64,000 nucleotides of DNA from Capronia americana (taxonomy: Eukaryota > Ascomycota > Eurotiomycetes > Chaetothyriales > Herpotrichiellaceae), in assembly GCA_016110215.1 (NCBI GenBank), contig JADWQD010000006.1:434001-498000 (forward strand), in the 5' to 3' direction. Below are positions 11,613-22,211 of this stretch, piece after piece; position 1 is the stretch's first letter, and each line of letters begins with the position of its first letter. Made by a program: the position numbers and the translations under genes. The notes beneath the pieces are model-generated. The model had not been told where the DNA came from. It saw only the letters and a list, made by a program, of their open reading frames with translations, and made no database searches.

Positions 11613-12324
11613 GGTGGACAAGCAGCGGAGTATCCTACGGAGAACCGTCAATTTGAGCGACAGAGTAAGGCTGAAGTACCCAGTCTGGGCGGATCAACCA
11701 GTGTCTTGTGAAGAATCATGGCGGTATCTATAGTTGCGCTCAGAGAGCATGAGCCGTGCTGGCCTTCAGTGGAGGGTCACCGATAAGTGTCTGGTAAAGT
11801 CCTCGTCCTTCCGCAATCTGGAGGTCTCCACCTCCGCATTGGCAGGAGAGAAAGCCCATGCCTCTCGATGACTTGCCTGATCGTCTGTAGGGAGTTTCAG
11901 CAACCTGGGACGGCCTGGCAAACATCAGACTTATCGCGTGAGGTATTTGGCGCTGGTGCAGAGAGGTGTCCATGGTTGGCAAGTCTTCCCTCCACGTGAT
12001 CGGGGTGCCTTGCCGTCCAGGAGTGGGCAACTCCGATGGGGTTCTGCCGGCTGTGACTGAGATACCATTGAAGAAGATTAGGTTTGTAGTGCCACCTGAT
12101 TTCGGCGCCCGGAAAGCCATTCCATGCCAAAGCAACCAGTCGTGGGGGCGTGGCATTATCCGTGAGTTCTACACTTCTCACTCCGCCGAGGTTAGAACCA
12201 GCGGCGATAAAAGAAGGCGATCGATCTGAGAATTGCCCAACCGTGGACCTCAGCTTCTGTCTAATCGACTTGACCGCGATCACTTGTGCGAACCAAAGTC
12301 ACTTCGTGGAACAGCTGTACCACT
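11613..12324. promoter_or_regulatory. Divergent promoter region, permease and monooxygenase
   Basis: Roughly 710 bases between two divergently transcribed genes. Positions 12184-12188 (CGCCG) and 12202-12206 (CGGCG) form an inverted pair 13 bases apart inside a CCGCCGAGGT context (12183-12192). This is a plausible Zn2Cys6 site, unproven. Confidence 0.35.
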
Positions 12325-14001
12325 ATGGGCTCCACCCGCACCGAGCAAGAGCAGGTCTACGACGTCCTCATTGTTGGAGCCGGACTTTCGGGCGTCTGCA
12401 GTCTCTACCATCTTCGAGAACGTTTTCCATCGTGGCGCATTAAAGTGCTCGAAGCCGGTTCCGACGTTGGGGGTACCTGGTACTGGAACCGCTATCCAGG
12501 GGCTCGCTTTGACTCTGAGTCTGTCTCTTACGGGTTCTCATGGGACAAAGAGCTTCTGCAGGAATGGCATTGGAAGGAAAGCTTTTCTCCGCAGCCAGAA
12601 ACCCTCAAATATATCCAGCGCGTGGCGCAAAAGCACGACCTGAAGAAGGACATCCAGTTCGATACGCGCATTATATCCGCGTGCTGGGATGACGCCACCC
12701 GTACCTGGCAATTCGTGGATCAAGCTGGTGTCGCTTACAGGACAACGTTTTTCATCAGCTGTCTCGGCTTCCTGTCGGCACCGACCTTGCCCAACATTCC
12801 TGGCGTTCAGGACTTCCAGGGAGAGCAATTTCACACCTCGCAATGGCCGCAAGAATTTGTTCTGGGTCGCGATTTCGCCGGTAAACGAATTGGCATCATC
12901 GGAACCGGTGCGACCGGCATCCAGGCCATCACTGAAATAGCCAAGGAACCAAGCATTAAGTCTCTTCACGTCTTCCAGCGGACCGCGAACTGGTCGGCGC
13001 CGCTGCGCAATACAGCAATCACATCAGAGCAGATGGATCGCCACAGGGCAGAATATGACGCCGTCTTTGAACGCTGTGCGGCCACGCCAATGTGTTTCCT
13101 CCACGAAGCTGATCCGCGAAAATCCTCTGAGGTCACAGATGACGAGCGACTGGCATTGTGGGAATCACTCTACGCGCAACCTGGTTTTGCCAAGTGGTTG
13201 GGTGCGTTCAGCGACACCTATACCGACCGGGCGGCCAACAAACTTTACTCCGATTTCATGGCCAACAAGATCAGGGAACGGGTGCATGACCCAGCCGTGG
13301 CAGAGAAGTTGATTCCCAAAAATCACGGTTTCGGCACGCGACGAGTGCCGATGGAAAGTGGCTATTTTGAGTCATACAATCGGCCCAACGTCCACCTAGT
13401 CGATCTGCAAGAGACGCCCATCGAAAAGATAACGTCTCGGGGCATTGTGACTTCGGACCATCAGGAACACGAGTTAGATGTGTTGATCTTTGCTACAGGC
13501 TTCAATGCCATTACTGGAGCCTTTAGCGCCATTGAATGGCGTGGAAGAGATGGACGCCCGCTGCTTGGTAGCAGTGATGATGAAAAAGGCCGACTGGCAG
13601 TATGGGTTGACCATAGGCCGAAGACTTTCCTCGGTATTACCGTGCCTTCCATGCCGAACATGTTCATGGTTTTGGGCCCTCACCAACCATTCGGCAATGC
13701 GACTCGCAGTATCGAGCACGCTGTACAAGTCATCTCCGACCTCTTGCAGTATTGCAAAGACCAAAACTACGCGCAGGTCGAGCCCACCGAAGAAGCTGTC
13801 GAAGAATGGACTGAACACGTCGTTCAGAGCAGCAAGGGAGCATTGTCCAACGAGGTCGACAGCTGGATGACGGGCATCAACACGAACGTTGCCGGAAAGA
13901 CGACCCGCACTGTAGCCCGGTACGCTGGTAGTGCTATCGAATTTCGCAGACGATGTGAGGCTTCGAAGTCGGCCGGATGGAAGGGCTTGCAGTTTGCTTG
14001 A
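12325..14001 (+). CDS. Type I Baeyer-Villiger monooxygenase (FAD/NADPH)
   Basis: An intronless 558-residue flavin monooxygenase that inserts one oxygen atom beside a carbonyl, turning ketones into esters or lactones. In order it shows the FAD Rossmann motif GAGLSG (residues 18-23), the family segment GGTWYWNRYPGARFD (49-63), the Baeyer-Villiger fingerprint FQGEQFHTSQWP (164-175), the NADPH Rossmann motif GTGATG (193-198), FQRTANW, and ATGFNAITGAF near the C-terminal third. The overall pattern resembles cyclododecanone, phenylacetone and steroid monooxygenase types. The frame runs upstream to a GTG at 12286, but the ATG at 12325 is the first valid start. With the adjacent dehydrogenases (alcohol to ketone) and the acyl-CoA synthetase it suggests an oxidative ring- or chain-cleaving pathway. 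Substrate unknown. Confidence 0.95.
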   Translation: MGSTRTEQEQVYDVLIVGAGLSGVCSLYHLRERFPSWRIKVLEAGSDVGGTWYWNRYPGARFDSESVSYGFSWDKELLQEWHWKESFSPQPETLKYIQRVAQKHDLKKDIQFDTRIISACWDDATRTWQFVDQAGVAYRTTFFISCLGFLSAPTLPNIPGVQDFQGEQFHTSQWPQEFVLGRDFAGKRIGIIGTGATGIQAITEIAKEPSIKSLHVFQRTANWSAPLRNTAITSEQMDRHRAEYDAVFERCAATPMCFLHEADPRKSSEVTDDERLALWESLYAQPGFAKWLGAFSDTYTDRAANKLYSDFMANKIRERVHDPAVAEKLIPKNHGFGTRRVPMESGYFESYNRPNVHLVDLQETPIEKITSRGIVTSDHQEHELDVLIFATGFNAITGAFSAIEWRGRDGRPLLGSSDDEKGRLAVWVDHRPKTFLGITVPSMPNMFMVLGPHQPFGNATRSIEHAVQVISDLLQYCKDQNYAQVEPTEEAVEEWTEHVVQSSKGALSNEVDSWMTGINTNVAGKTTRTVARYAGSAIEFRRRCEASKSAGWKGLQFA

Positions 14002-14522
14002 GCAACTCGACTTGGAGTGTGTCAAATATTTGGGCATTGCCAGCCCTGTCCTTTAACGACCTCATATGTCTTTATTTGAAACTCTCACCGGGTTCCTCAG
14101 ATAGAAAACAAGAAGACTTGTGACCTTTCTGTATTAAATTCGAAGGCCTGCAATATCCTGCCTGGCCCGGGTCATATTTCGAGTTGCAGAGCCAGTCAGA
14201 TTCAATGTATCTTGGAGCGATAACAGGACGTTTGATCTCACTTATCGAGCCAACCAGAAGATGTTCTAGACTCTATTCCTGGTGTTGGGGAAGATAACTG
14301 GCCTTTGGGGAATCGTGCAATTGCTCAAGCCTGAGCATATCTGTAGATAAGCTATTATCATATTCAGAATCTGGAGAACACTTCAGAAAAATCTGACACT
14401 ACCTGGGAAAGACGTTGATGGCACTGGATGGACCAACAGTGATCTCACCGACATTCCAGGAACCCATGCTTCAGGGGATGGATAAATTCTAAACTGGAAC
14501 CTGGGTATCCTACGAATGCAAA
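14002..14522. other. Convergent intergenic region
   Basis: Between the 3' ends of the monooxygenase and the first dehydrogenase. AT-rich, and I see no gene. It should hold both polyadenylation regions. Confidence 0.5.
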
Positions 14523-15502
14523 CTAACACAGCCAGCCGCCGTCCACGTTGTATACAGCACCGGTGACGAATGATGCCTCATCACTCAGCAGAAAAGCGAT
14601 GACATTGGCAATTTCGATCGGTTGCGCTCTTCTCTTCTGTGCTGTTTGTTGTAACCCACGCTTGACATCGTCCGGATTCTCGCCGGCAGACATTGGAGTA
14701 TCAACAGAGCCTATGCACGCATGAATCAGTTGACGGTTATCTTTGAGGACTGTGCCTGCAAATTCAGACACATATCAAGGCGGAAGCTCTAGGCTTGTAG
14801 TACAACTCTGAGACTTACCTGGTGCGACACAGTTGATCCGTATATGGGAGTTTTCCTTTGCTGCCGCCCTTGAGAGGCCGATGACAGCTGCTTTACTGGC
14901 GCAGTAAGGGGCAACCCCTGGTGAACCCATCTGACCAAAGGTACTGGCCGCGGAAACCTGCACATGTCAACCTCAGTGTGTCCTCTGCCCCAGCCTGTGT
15001 GCTCCCAAAATGGACAGAGGAGCTTACAATGCTACCACCAGCCTTCATGGCCTTGATCTCCGCCCTCATGCAAAAGAAGACACCGCGCGTATTGACGGCA
15101 AAGTTGAAGTCCCACGTCTCATCCGTCTCTTCAGCGACAGGCTTCGCCGGGGTAATGATGCCAGCCATATTGACAGCAGCGTCGAGCCTGCCCAGTCTCT
15201 CCACTGTCGACGCGATCCAGTCATCCACTGACTGGCTACTGCGGACATCGATGACCGTGTACATGTGCTTGTCGCTGCCCGTCAGAGACTCGGTGGCCGT
15301 TTGCAGAGCCGCTGCGTTGATGTCGGCAAGAGAGACGATGGCGCCGCGTGATGCCAGGAGCTTTGCAGTCGCAAGGCCCATGCCAGAGGCTGCGCCAGTG
15401 ATGGCAACCTATGTGATCATGATAAGTCTGACTGAGTGCAAGCACCATCTGCTCGCCAGGCCTGAGGAGACGCACCACCTTATCCTGGAAGAAGCCCATC
15501 AT
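14523..15502 (-). CDS. Short-chain dehydrogenase/reductase (classical SDR), 4 exons
   Basis: An NAD(P)-dependent oxidoreductase of 244 residues. Exons 15502-15476, 15408-15028, 14957-14819 and 14710-14523 join with consistent phases. The third intron (14818-14711) ends at an AG at 14711; an earlier AG would insert extra residues between the conserved RINCVAPG and SVDTPM. Motifs are the cofactor loop TGAASGMG (13-20), the NMAG motif, the catalytic YCASK, and a C-terminal GAVYNVDGGWLC. It fits alcohol/ketone interconversion. It is divergent to the Zn2Cys6 regulator and convergent with the monooxygenase, so it probably supplies the ketone or processes its product. Substrate unknown. Confidence 0.9.
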
Positions 15503-15922
15503 GAAATGAGATTCCGACTTGTTTACTGATGCGTCGACAATTCAATCCACACCCCGGCCAGCGAGGCTTTCCACAACACCGACAAGCAGCTATTGTTGCG
15601 ACGGTCATTTTTAAAGGCCATGGAGCAAGGAGCAACCAATTTACCCACCCTGATACGAGGTGACCTTGGAGCAAATCCGGGATGCTCTAACGCTCTCGTC
15701 ATCCCCTAGGACACGGTCGGCAAAAGGGGAAGGTCTTGCCTATCGCCCCACTGGGCCTCCACTTGATCCCGTGCTGGGCACCGCCAAGGGTCTGGGGAAA
15801 CTCCTCAACTTCTACTGTAACCTTCCTATTTTCACTCGCCACTGTCAGAGAAAGATAGGCAGGAGTGACGATAGCAACCATAGTGACGATTCTTCTATGC
15901 TCTGACCATCTCCGCACCTACA
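15503..15922. promoter_or_regulatory. Divergent promoter region, SDR and Zn2Cys6 regulator
   Basis: About 420 bases shared by two divergent genes. I see no coding motif. It has scattered CGG triplets but no exact copy of CCGCCGAGGT. Confidence 0.35.
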
Positions 15923-18124
15923 ATGTCCACGCAGGCAACGGAACTGCAGGCTCAAGAGGCTGGCAGCTCCCGGAATCGGTCCTTTGGTGGATGTGCCACC
16001 GTAGGTAGACGTCGGTCCTCCAAAGTCGGGTTTGCTGCTGACTGAACACCGAGCTAGTGTCGCAGCCGTCATGTCAAGTGCGATGAAGGGCTCCCCACCT
16101 GCTCCATGTGCCAGTATGGAGGTCTAGATTGTGGAGGCTACGAGAAAACCGTCTTCTTCGACTTCGAAAATGACACAAAGACTGCTGCGGTAGGAGTGGC
16201 CCGCTATCGCCGGCATCTGTTGACCGATGAAGAACGCAAATGCATGACCCAGTGGCTTGTATCGAGCGTGCCACCAAGGTCGACTCTGCGTGTGCTGGCT
16301 CAGATTGACGACCAGTGCGAAAGGTCGAGTGCCGACCAACAGCTCGAAATTCAACGAGGTCCATTCGGGGTGTTCAGGATGAATCACGAGCACTGTGCCT
16401 CTCCTGCTCAATCCTCATCGGACGCGGAATTGGAGACAAACTCGGCTGAGCACGATCTGGCCTGGTCGACCAAGGATTGTCTGGCTGCTACAGATCCTAG
16501 CTTATCGCCGTGGACTCATGATCTAGTCCAAGCCATCTTCAACCAAACAGAGCAAATTTCCGTTACAGGATCTCCGGATCCCTGGAAGATGACTTCGGAT
16601 CAAATTGATATCCAGGGGTCTTTCTGGGACCATGTTCCCATGTCCGAAAGCCAGGCGACGTCCAATCCTCAATTCTCATCGGACCAATATTCCTTCCCTC
16701 AATACATACATGCTGCGCTATTGAATCGACCGGCTATCGATCCTTACATCTGCTCCCACATAAGCAGCCACAGAACGATCCCACAAGATGCGGTAACACT
16801 GCTCAAGCACTATGCTACAACAGTCATCACCTTACTGACTCCAGTTCGTCATACGAAAACACCTTGGCACATCCTTTTCATCCCCCACATTAAGAATTGT
16901 CTGGCCGCGCTTACACTGGACGAGCAGCTGGATCATGGCAGTCTGGCGGCGTTCTATGGGACCTTGGCCATCAGCGCCGTAAGCCTTGGCGGCGTGTCTC
17001 AGTCTCCAATGTGGCTTGAGAAAGGCAGGACATATAAGCAGTTAGCCCGAGGGCAGGCTCGATTGATGCTAAAGACCGCGTACGATGTCCCGAAAACGGC
17101 CAAATACAAGACCATCCTAATGGCCCTTCTTACGATGGTGCAGCTTTCGATGTTCGCGGGTACCCGTGACCAGACAGACTGCTACCTGGTGGAGGCGGAA
17201 AAGTTCATTCGCCTCAGAGGGCTAAGTCGCAAAAAGTCTCGAAAGGTGCGCCTGCTCCATCATTGTTACGTCTTCGAGCGACTGTTTCATGAAAGCACCT
17301 TCCTGCACGATACCGACTCGCCACAGCGGCAACATGTTCGAAAGGTCATCGAGTCGAGCGGGTTAGCAGTTCATAGCCGAGACAGTCTGTCATTCCGGCT
17401 CCCTAATTTCAGCAACCTGGAAGAGGAGATGTCGGTACTGAAGAGCCAGGAGACCGGCGAGAATGATCTACATCTCGAACTTCCTGGAGAGTTCCCGCCA
17501 ACTTTATATCCGGAGATTTTTGGCGTCCCGGAACCATGGATGCTTCTCCTATCGCTGACCATCCGTCTCGGAAAGGAAAAGGACTCTGCCGAGACCGAAG
17601 GTCAATTGAACGCCCTGAGTCTGAGCAGCTTCATGGCCCGTGCCAAAGCCATTGAAAGGCGCATCCATCTGCTGCAGCGGCTGGCCAGTGGGACCACAGA
17701 TGCCTTTAGCAGTTTGCAGTCGGAGAAAGACCTGCAAGTCCTCGATAATATGCTCGACGCAGTGCGTCAAGCGTTGGCGATTTACTTCTACCGGAGAATC
17801 TACGACCTGGACGCTTCAATGTTACAACAGCACGTGGCCGGCGTGCGCGACTGCCTGTTACGGTGCGAGTACGCTGATCCTAGTGTGGTGCACGGTTCTG
17901 CCGGGCTCATCTGGCCTGCGTTCATGGCAGCATGCGAGGCCGAAGACTCGGAAGTACAGACTTCGTTCTCCTACTGGTTCAAGTCTGCAGCGCAACGCAG
18001 TGGACTTTCGTGCTTCACAGACACACTTGGCCTTATTGAACAAATCTGGCATGAGAAGCGAACTTCGAACGGCATAGCCGTCACATGGCTTGACATCATG
18101 AAGAAGAAGGAGGTCTCTTCGTAA
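15923..18124 (+). CDS. Zn2Cys6 transcription factor, Fungal_trans_2-type
   Basis: A fungal zinc-cluster regulator of 714 residues. Exon 1 is 15923-16000 and exon 2 is 16058-18124; the 57-nt intron has branch point GCTGAC and splits the zinc cluster right before its second cysteine. The joined cluster reads CATCRSRHVKCDEGLPTC followed by SMCQYGGLDC, giving spacing C-x2-C-x6-C-x6-C-x2-C-x6-C. Reading only the second exon would miss most of the DNA-binding domain. The rest resembles the Fungal_trans_2 (PF11951, ARGII-like) regulatory body, for example the LLKHYATTVITLLTP and FIPHIKNCLAALTLD region. Its place among the metabolic genes makes it the likely pathway regulator, which is inference. Confidence 0.92.
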
Positions 18125-18302
18125 CACTGTCTTTGATCAAAATCAACAAAGGGGTCTCAAAGGCGTCGTGCGCATGGGACGCTTCGTTGTTTACTGGTCA
18201 GATAATATCGACCATGAAGGTCCAGTTTGGCAAAGAGGATCCCAAACTTCGGCTAGGCTCGAGACCCGAAGGAGCCTCCTCGCGCCAACGACCTCATCGT
18301 CC

Positions 18303-19142
18303 TTAGCGCTCAGTGTATCCGCCGTCCACGAAAAGAGAGGTCCCAGTCACAAAAGAGCTGCGTCCGCCCGCCAAGTAAACAACACCATCTGCTATCTCTT
18401 CGGGGGTGCCCATGCGCTGCATCGGCACGGCTGTATCGATACGCTCCATCATAGCCTGTAGAACGAGCGGCGACTTTGTCGTCATGGGCGTCTTGGTATA
18501 CCCCGGGCAGATAGCATTGATGCGGAGTCCGTCTTTCGCGTAGTCCTCTGAGGCTGTCCGCGTCAGGCCTATCACTCCGTGTTTCGTCGCCGTGTAGGCC
18601 GTTGACATTGGTACGCCGACCACTCCCTGAATCGAGCCAAAGTTGACGATGGAACCACGTTGCAATGGTCTCCCGTCAATGCTTGAAAGAATGGGCTCCT
18701 GCTTCAACATGATCCTGGCGGCGGCCCTAAGAACGAAGAATGTGCCGGTGAGGTTGACGTCCACGATGCGTTGCCAGTCGCGTGTTTCTGCATATGCCGC
18801 GCCGCCCTGGTGTTTCATGGCTATTCCCGCGGCATTGACCACATAGTCGAGCCGGCCGAAATTGGTAGCAATGTCGTTGACGGTTTGATCAACCTGGCAC
18901 TCCTTGGTCACGTCGACCACGAACACGTCCACCCTGCAAGGGGTTTTCGCAGACTCCCGAGTCTGGATTGCCTCAACCTCGGCCTTGACTGCAAGCAGAG
19001 CATCATGGTCGACGTCAAGGAGGGCTACTCCAGCGGCACCATCCCTTGCAAATGTCCTTGCACACGCTCTGCCGATTCCGGATGCGGCCCCCGTGACCAA
19101 TGCGAAGCCTGGAACGTCCATCTCCAAGTTTGCTGTAGGCAT
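18303..19142 (-). CDS. Short-chain dehydrogenase/reductase (classical SDR)
   Basis: A single-exon NAD(P)-dependent oxidoreductase of 279 residues from the ATG at 19142 (a further ATG at 19121 is possible). The frame extends upstream only to a TTG. Motifs are TGAASGIG (17-24), the NAAG motif (NAAGIA), a catalytic Ser-Tyr-Lys set with AYTATK, the INAICPGYTKTPM loop and the terminal GTSLFVDGGYTER. It is about 35 residues longer than the other dehydrogenase owing to an N-terminal lead and an insert near EAIQTRESAKT. It is convergent with the zinc-cluster regulator. Substrate unknown; a second alcohol or hydroxy-acid oxidation in the same route is a reasonable inference. Confidence 0.92.
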   Translation of the reverse strand: MPTANLEMDVPGFALVTGAASGIGRACARTFARDGAAGVALLDVDHDALLAVKAEVEAIQTRESAKTPCRVDVFVVDVTKECQVDQTVNDIATNFGRLDYVVNAAGIAMKHQGGAAYAETRDWQRIVDVNLTGTFFVLRAAARIMLKQEPILSSIDGRPLQRGSIVNFGSIQGVVGVPMSTAYTATKHGVIGLTRTASEDYAKDGLRINAICPGYTKTPMTTKSPLVLQAMMERIDTAVPMQRMGTPEEIADGVVYLAGGRSSFVTGTSLFVDGGYTER

Positions 19143-19886
19143 CCAAAGTTTGCTGAGCACCAAAGTTGTGCGGGCAACCAGAATACAGGAGGTAAAGGAC
19201 AAAGTAATTTAAGAAGGTGCAATCATTTGCAGCCGAGGCCAGGACTGCTCGCCTGCTGCTGTTGAGCGAACAATTGGGTTTTGGTGGGTCCGCGGACACT
19301 TTCCTATTCGAAAGAGGTGTAGATACACAGTCCTAACTGGAGTGACGCTTCCAGTCTTGTGTTTGTACGCTTTCAGCCTAGTCTCTAGGTCGATCTCAAG
19401 CGGCCGCGTCTCTTTTTCGGACATAAACTCCAAGCAGAGGACTTGCTTTTGTGGTGCCCTCCGCAGGGCGGGGTTCGGGTTGGGCTACTGTCCATACACA
19501 GTGCCATACTACTATATAATGGCAGCACACACACACACACACAGACAGACACACACAGAGAGAGAGCAAGTAACCACGCCCTAGGATCGTCCTGACCCTA
19601 TTGGTAGTAATAGCAGCAACCAGGGGCTCCAGTGATCTGGATTAGGTTTGTCCATCGTAAGCTCATACTTTACTGTAGACAGCAGCACGGAGATAATAAT
19701 GCTAATGGCTTGGACAAGACCACGCCCCGTTGAGATTTTCAAGGAGCAACGACTAAAAGTATCTCTGCTGTCCTGTCATCACTGACACTTTGATTTGATT
19801 TGCTTTGCTTCGGAACGTCCGGAAATAAAGTAAGTTCAAGTTGTTGATGCTGAAGGAGCACTAGGGATCTGCGAGAATACTGTGGG
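19143..19886. other. Intergenic with CA-type microsatellite
   Basis: Upstream region of the second dehydrogenase. A microsatellite (CA repeat running into GA) spans about 19528-19566. I see no gene. Confidence 0.6.
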
Positions 19887-20690
19887 ATGAATCCCGGTAT
19901 CCTAAGCTTCCTCCTCTTTCAGCCCGAACTCTTTGATGTTCCTTCAAAGAAGTGGATTAACTACCTCCGTTGTCATATCAGTCCTGAGCGTCTTTCTGCG
20001 ATCTGCGAGGCGGGGAAGACCTTTGAAGACTCATTGCACCTCTCGGCTGATGACGTCGAGTTCGTTGGGGAAAGTGAACTGCTGGACAAAGTCCCAGAGA
20101 AAGATTTAATATCCTGTCTCCGCCTAGTTGAGACGACAGATGAGATCATTTATGATGAGGAAGCGTGGCGGGATTAGCCAAAACCAGATTACTGGCCCGA
20201 CGGTTGGTCTTAGCCCGACGATCCGACATTTGTGCCTCCAGGCGATCAACAGTGCCAGATGTGCGAACAAAGCCAGTGCAATTGCGCTACTCGGCGTCCT
20301 GATATACAACCACGTATCCGGATATATCCAAACAAGGGCCGAGGTCTGCAAGCTGTCGCGAGGGAAGTCGGCCATATCGCGTACCGCGAGGGCGAATATC
20401 TCGGCCTGTTCGCTGGAGTCCTAACACCCCGCGTTATGAATCGTGACGCTAAGGGCTGGTACTATAAGATGTCCAGGGATGATCTTGACCTATAGCCTAA
20501 TATTGGCTTCCTGGATTATTGTCAAAGGAGAAGTATCTTCGCGCTTATAAGCGACGACTAGAATCCCACAGTCCGCCTTATAGGCAAGAGAGTTCAGGGC
20601 AAGTACAGGTTAGTGGTTGAGGCAAAAAGGGATATCTATAATGCGGAGGAACTCACTATAGATTATGGCCTAGAGTACTGGGCACGCTAA
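19887..20690 (+). pseudogene. SET-domain protein pseudogene with four in-frame TAG codons
   Basis: One reading frame runs from an ATG at 19887 to TAA at 20688 and is interrupted only at 20175, 20211, 20493 and 20559, every time by TAG. The middle shows a Cys-rich lead (CQMCEQSQCNC), then a SET-like core with NKGRGLQAVA, YREGEYLGLFAG and, near the end, AEELTIDYG, the usual C-terminal SET motif. Where an active lysine methyltransferase has NHSC, this copy reads SDD-stop-NPTV, so the cofactor/catalytic knot is destroyed. C-to-T or G-to-A change of CAG or TGG would give TAG, which fits repeat-induced point mutation, though I could not compare with an intact copy. The N-terminal 96 codons are of unknown nature. 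Confidence 0.65.
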
Positions 20691-20698
20691 AATTAGAG

Positions 20699-20738
20699 TC
20701 ACGTGATATAACTTTGTCTATAAAGTTATATCACGTGA
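20699..20738. repeat. Perfect 17-bp inverted repeat with 6-nt loop
   Basis: Left arm 20699-20715 begins TCACGTGATATAAC and the exact reverse complement occupies 20722-20738, separated by GTCTAT. It begins 9 bases after the SET pseudogene stop. It could be the fold-back end of a small transposon (MITE) or a hairpin. The arms include the palindromic E-box-like CACGTG. Confidence 0.8.
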
Positions 20739-21184
20739 TAATGTATATAGCCACCGACTTCAACAAGTAAAGTTGGATCACCGTAGCGCCCTGTGCTGCA
20801 TACTGTTCATCAGAATTGATGTTGTGGCTATGGCTGTTACCGATGGTCGAGCGTTTCTGCAGTTCCCTCTCGACATTTTCGAGAACAACAGACATTCTGG
20901 ACAGTTGACTTTAGATTATTGCTACCCACGGGGGCTGGGTCTCCGCGCGGTGCTGGGTCTGTTTGTGCGACCTGCCGGAGAGCCGACGACTGTAAGGATG
21001 AGGGAGGACACCCTGCAAGGTGGCCTTGACCTGGTCGAGATCGGTCCTCAAGTCTTTCACCACAGTTGCAAGATTTCCCATTCCGGATACACAAAGAAGT
21101 TAAAACACCTCTATTGCTTACGAATGGAAGTTCGAGATGATTGACATGTGTCATCTTCAGGGCCACGGGGTATTAAGTCTTAGC

Positions 21185-21230
21185 GTGCACGGGCCACAAC
21201 CAGAATCAATTCTGGTTGTGGCCCGTGCAC
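21185..21230. repeat. Perfect 22-bp inverted repeat with 2-nt spacer
   Basis: Left arm 21185-21206 (starting GTGCACGGGCCACAACC) is followed by CA and its exact reverse complement at 21209-21230. Pairing continues a few bases outward with one mismatch. It forms a 46-bp near-perfect cruciform in otherwise featureless sequence. Confidence 0.85.
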
Positions 21231-22211
21231 GCCAAGATATTATACAGAAGCACATAGAACTGCACGTGATTACACGTCCATCGGAGTTAAAGCTGCTCAA
21301 CGCAATCTCGCCCTTTGTACTTTGAGCTTCTATACCGTATCCGTTATACGCTACGGAGCTTCTCCAGCATGGGAGTCACACGCCTACTCCTATCTCGTCT
21401 CTTCCGCCTCGAGTGGCTCCAACGCCCCTTCAAGACCAGCAACCAAGCGGCAGCGTCGTCCACAACGACCCCAACCCCCATTCCTTATTACGCGCCCGCG
21501 ACTGACTTACCGGCGACACTGCCCACCACGCGCGAAGACTTCCTCAAATCCGCCCTTCTCCTGTTCGAACCCGGCGCGCTCACCGGATCTACTGTAGTTC
21601 GTCCACTGCAGACGCTAGTTGAATTCCACCTTTTCAAGGGGGCCTTGGAAGTCATCCAGTGCCTGTACTGCTTTGTACAGTATTTCCTTTCACTGCCTTC
21701 TAGGGCCCCTATGTGCCTCAAATCACCTGTCAGAATCGCAGACGTGAAATGCGGCGGCCTAGAGCCCTTAATCTTTTCCGACAGAGACATATCACACGAG
21801 TCGAACTGCGGCCTGACGCTCACCAAGACTTCCTCTTGCCTTTAAAAGTATCGGCCTGTCAAATTTGGCTTCCAGTTCTCGGTCTCGGCGTGACCTGGGA
21901 CTTCTTCTCTCCTAATATATCGCGTTGTAAGGCGAGCTTAACCGTCCTAGTATGGTAAAGTCAGTCAAACATTATTTCTAAGGTTCACGGGAAACGGATC
22001 GTAGATGCTGTAGACCCTCTGTGAAGAAAGTGCTGATACGGGCCGCCGGTCAGGCAGTAGCCGTGGATGAGAACTGAGAGTTAGACCCGGCACCGCTCGT
22101 GGAGGAAGATTAGGTCAATATATACCTATAAAGGAAGAATATACCTAGGTCAGAACCTGAAGGGGGAAATTATATTTCGGCCGGTGCTTATAAAAACAAT
22201 AAACGATTCTA

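Noticed and set aside
12286..12324. Upstream extension of the Baeyer-Villiger monooxygenase
   Set aside because: It begins at GTG, which is not expected as a start here; the ATG at 12325 precedes the FAD motif at the normal distance.
14711..14776. Earlier acceptor in the third intron of the first SDR
   Set aside because: It would insert about 15 residues (TVLKDNRQLIHAC) inside the conserved VAPG-SVDTPM loop; the AG at 14711 restores the family pattern.
2185..19142. Reading the metabolic genes as a classical secondary-metabolite cluster
   Set aside because: No PKS, NRPS, terpene cyclase, prenyltransferase or P450 is present, and the peroxisomal signals favour catabolism.
19528..19566. CA/GA-rich run as a regulatory element
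   Set aside because: It is an ordinary microsatellite with no further structure.
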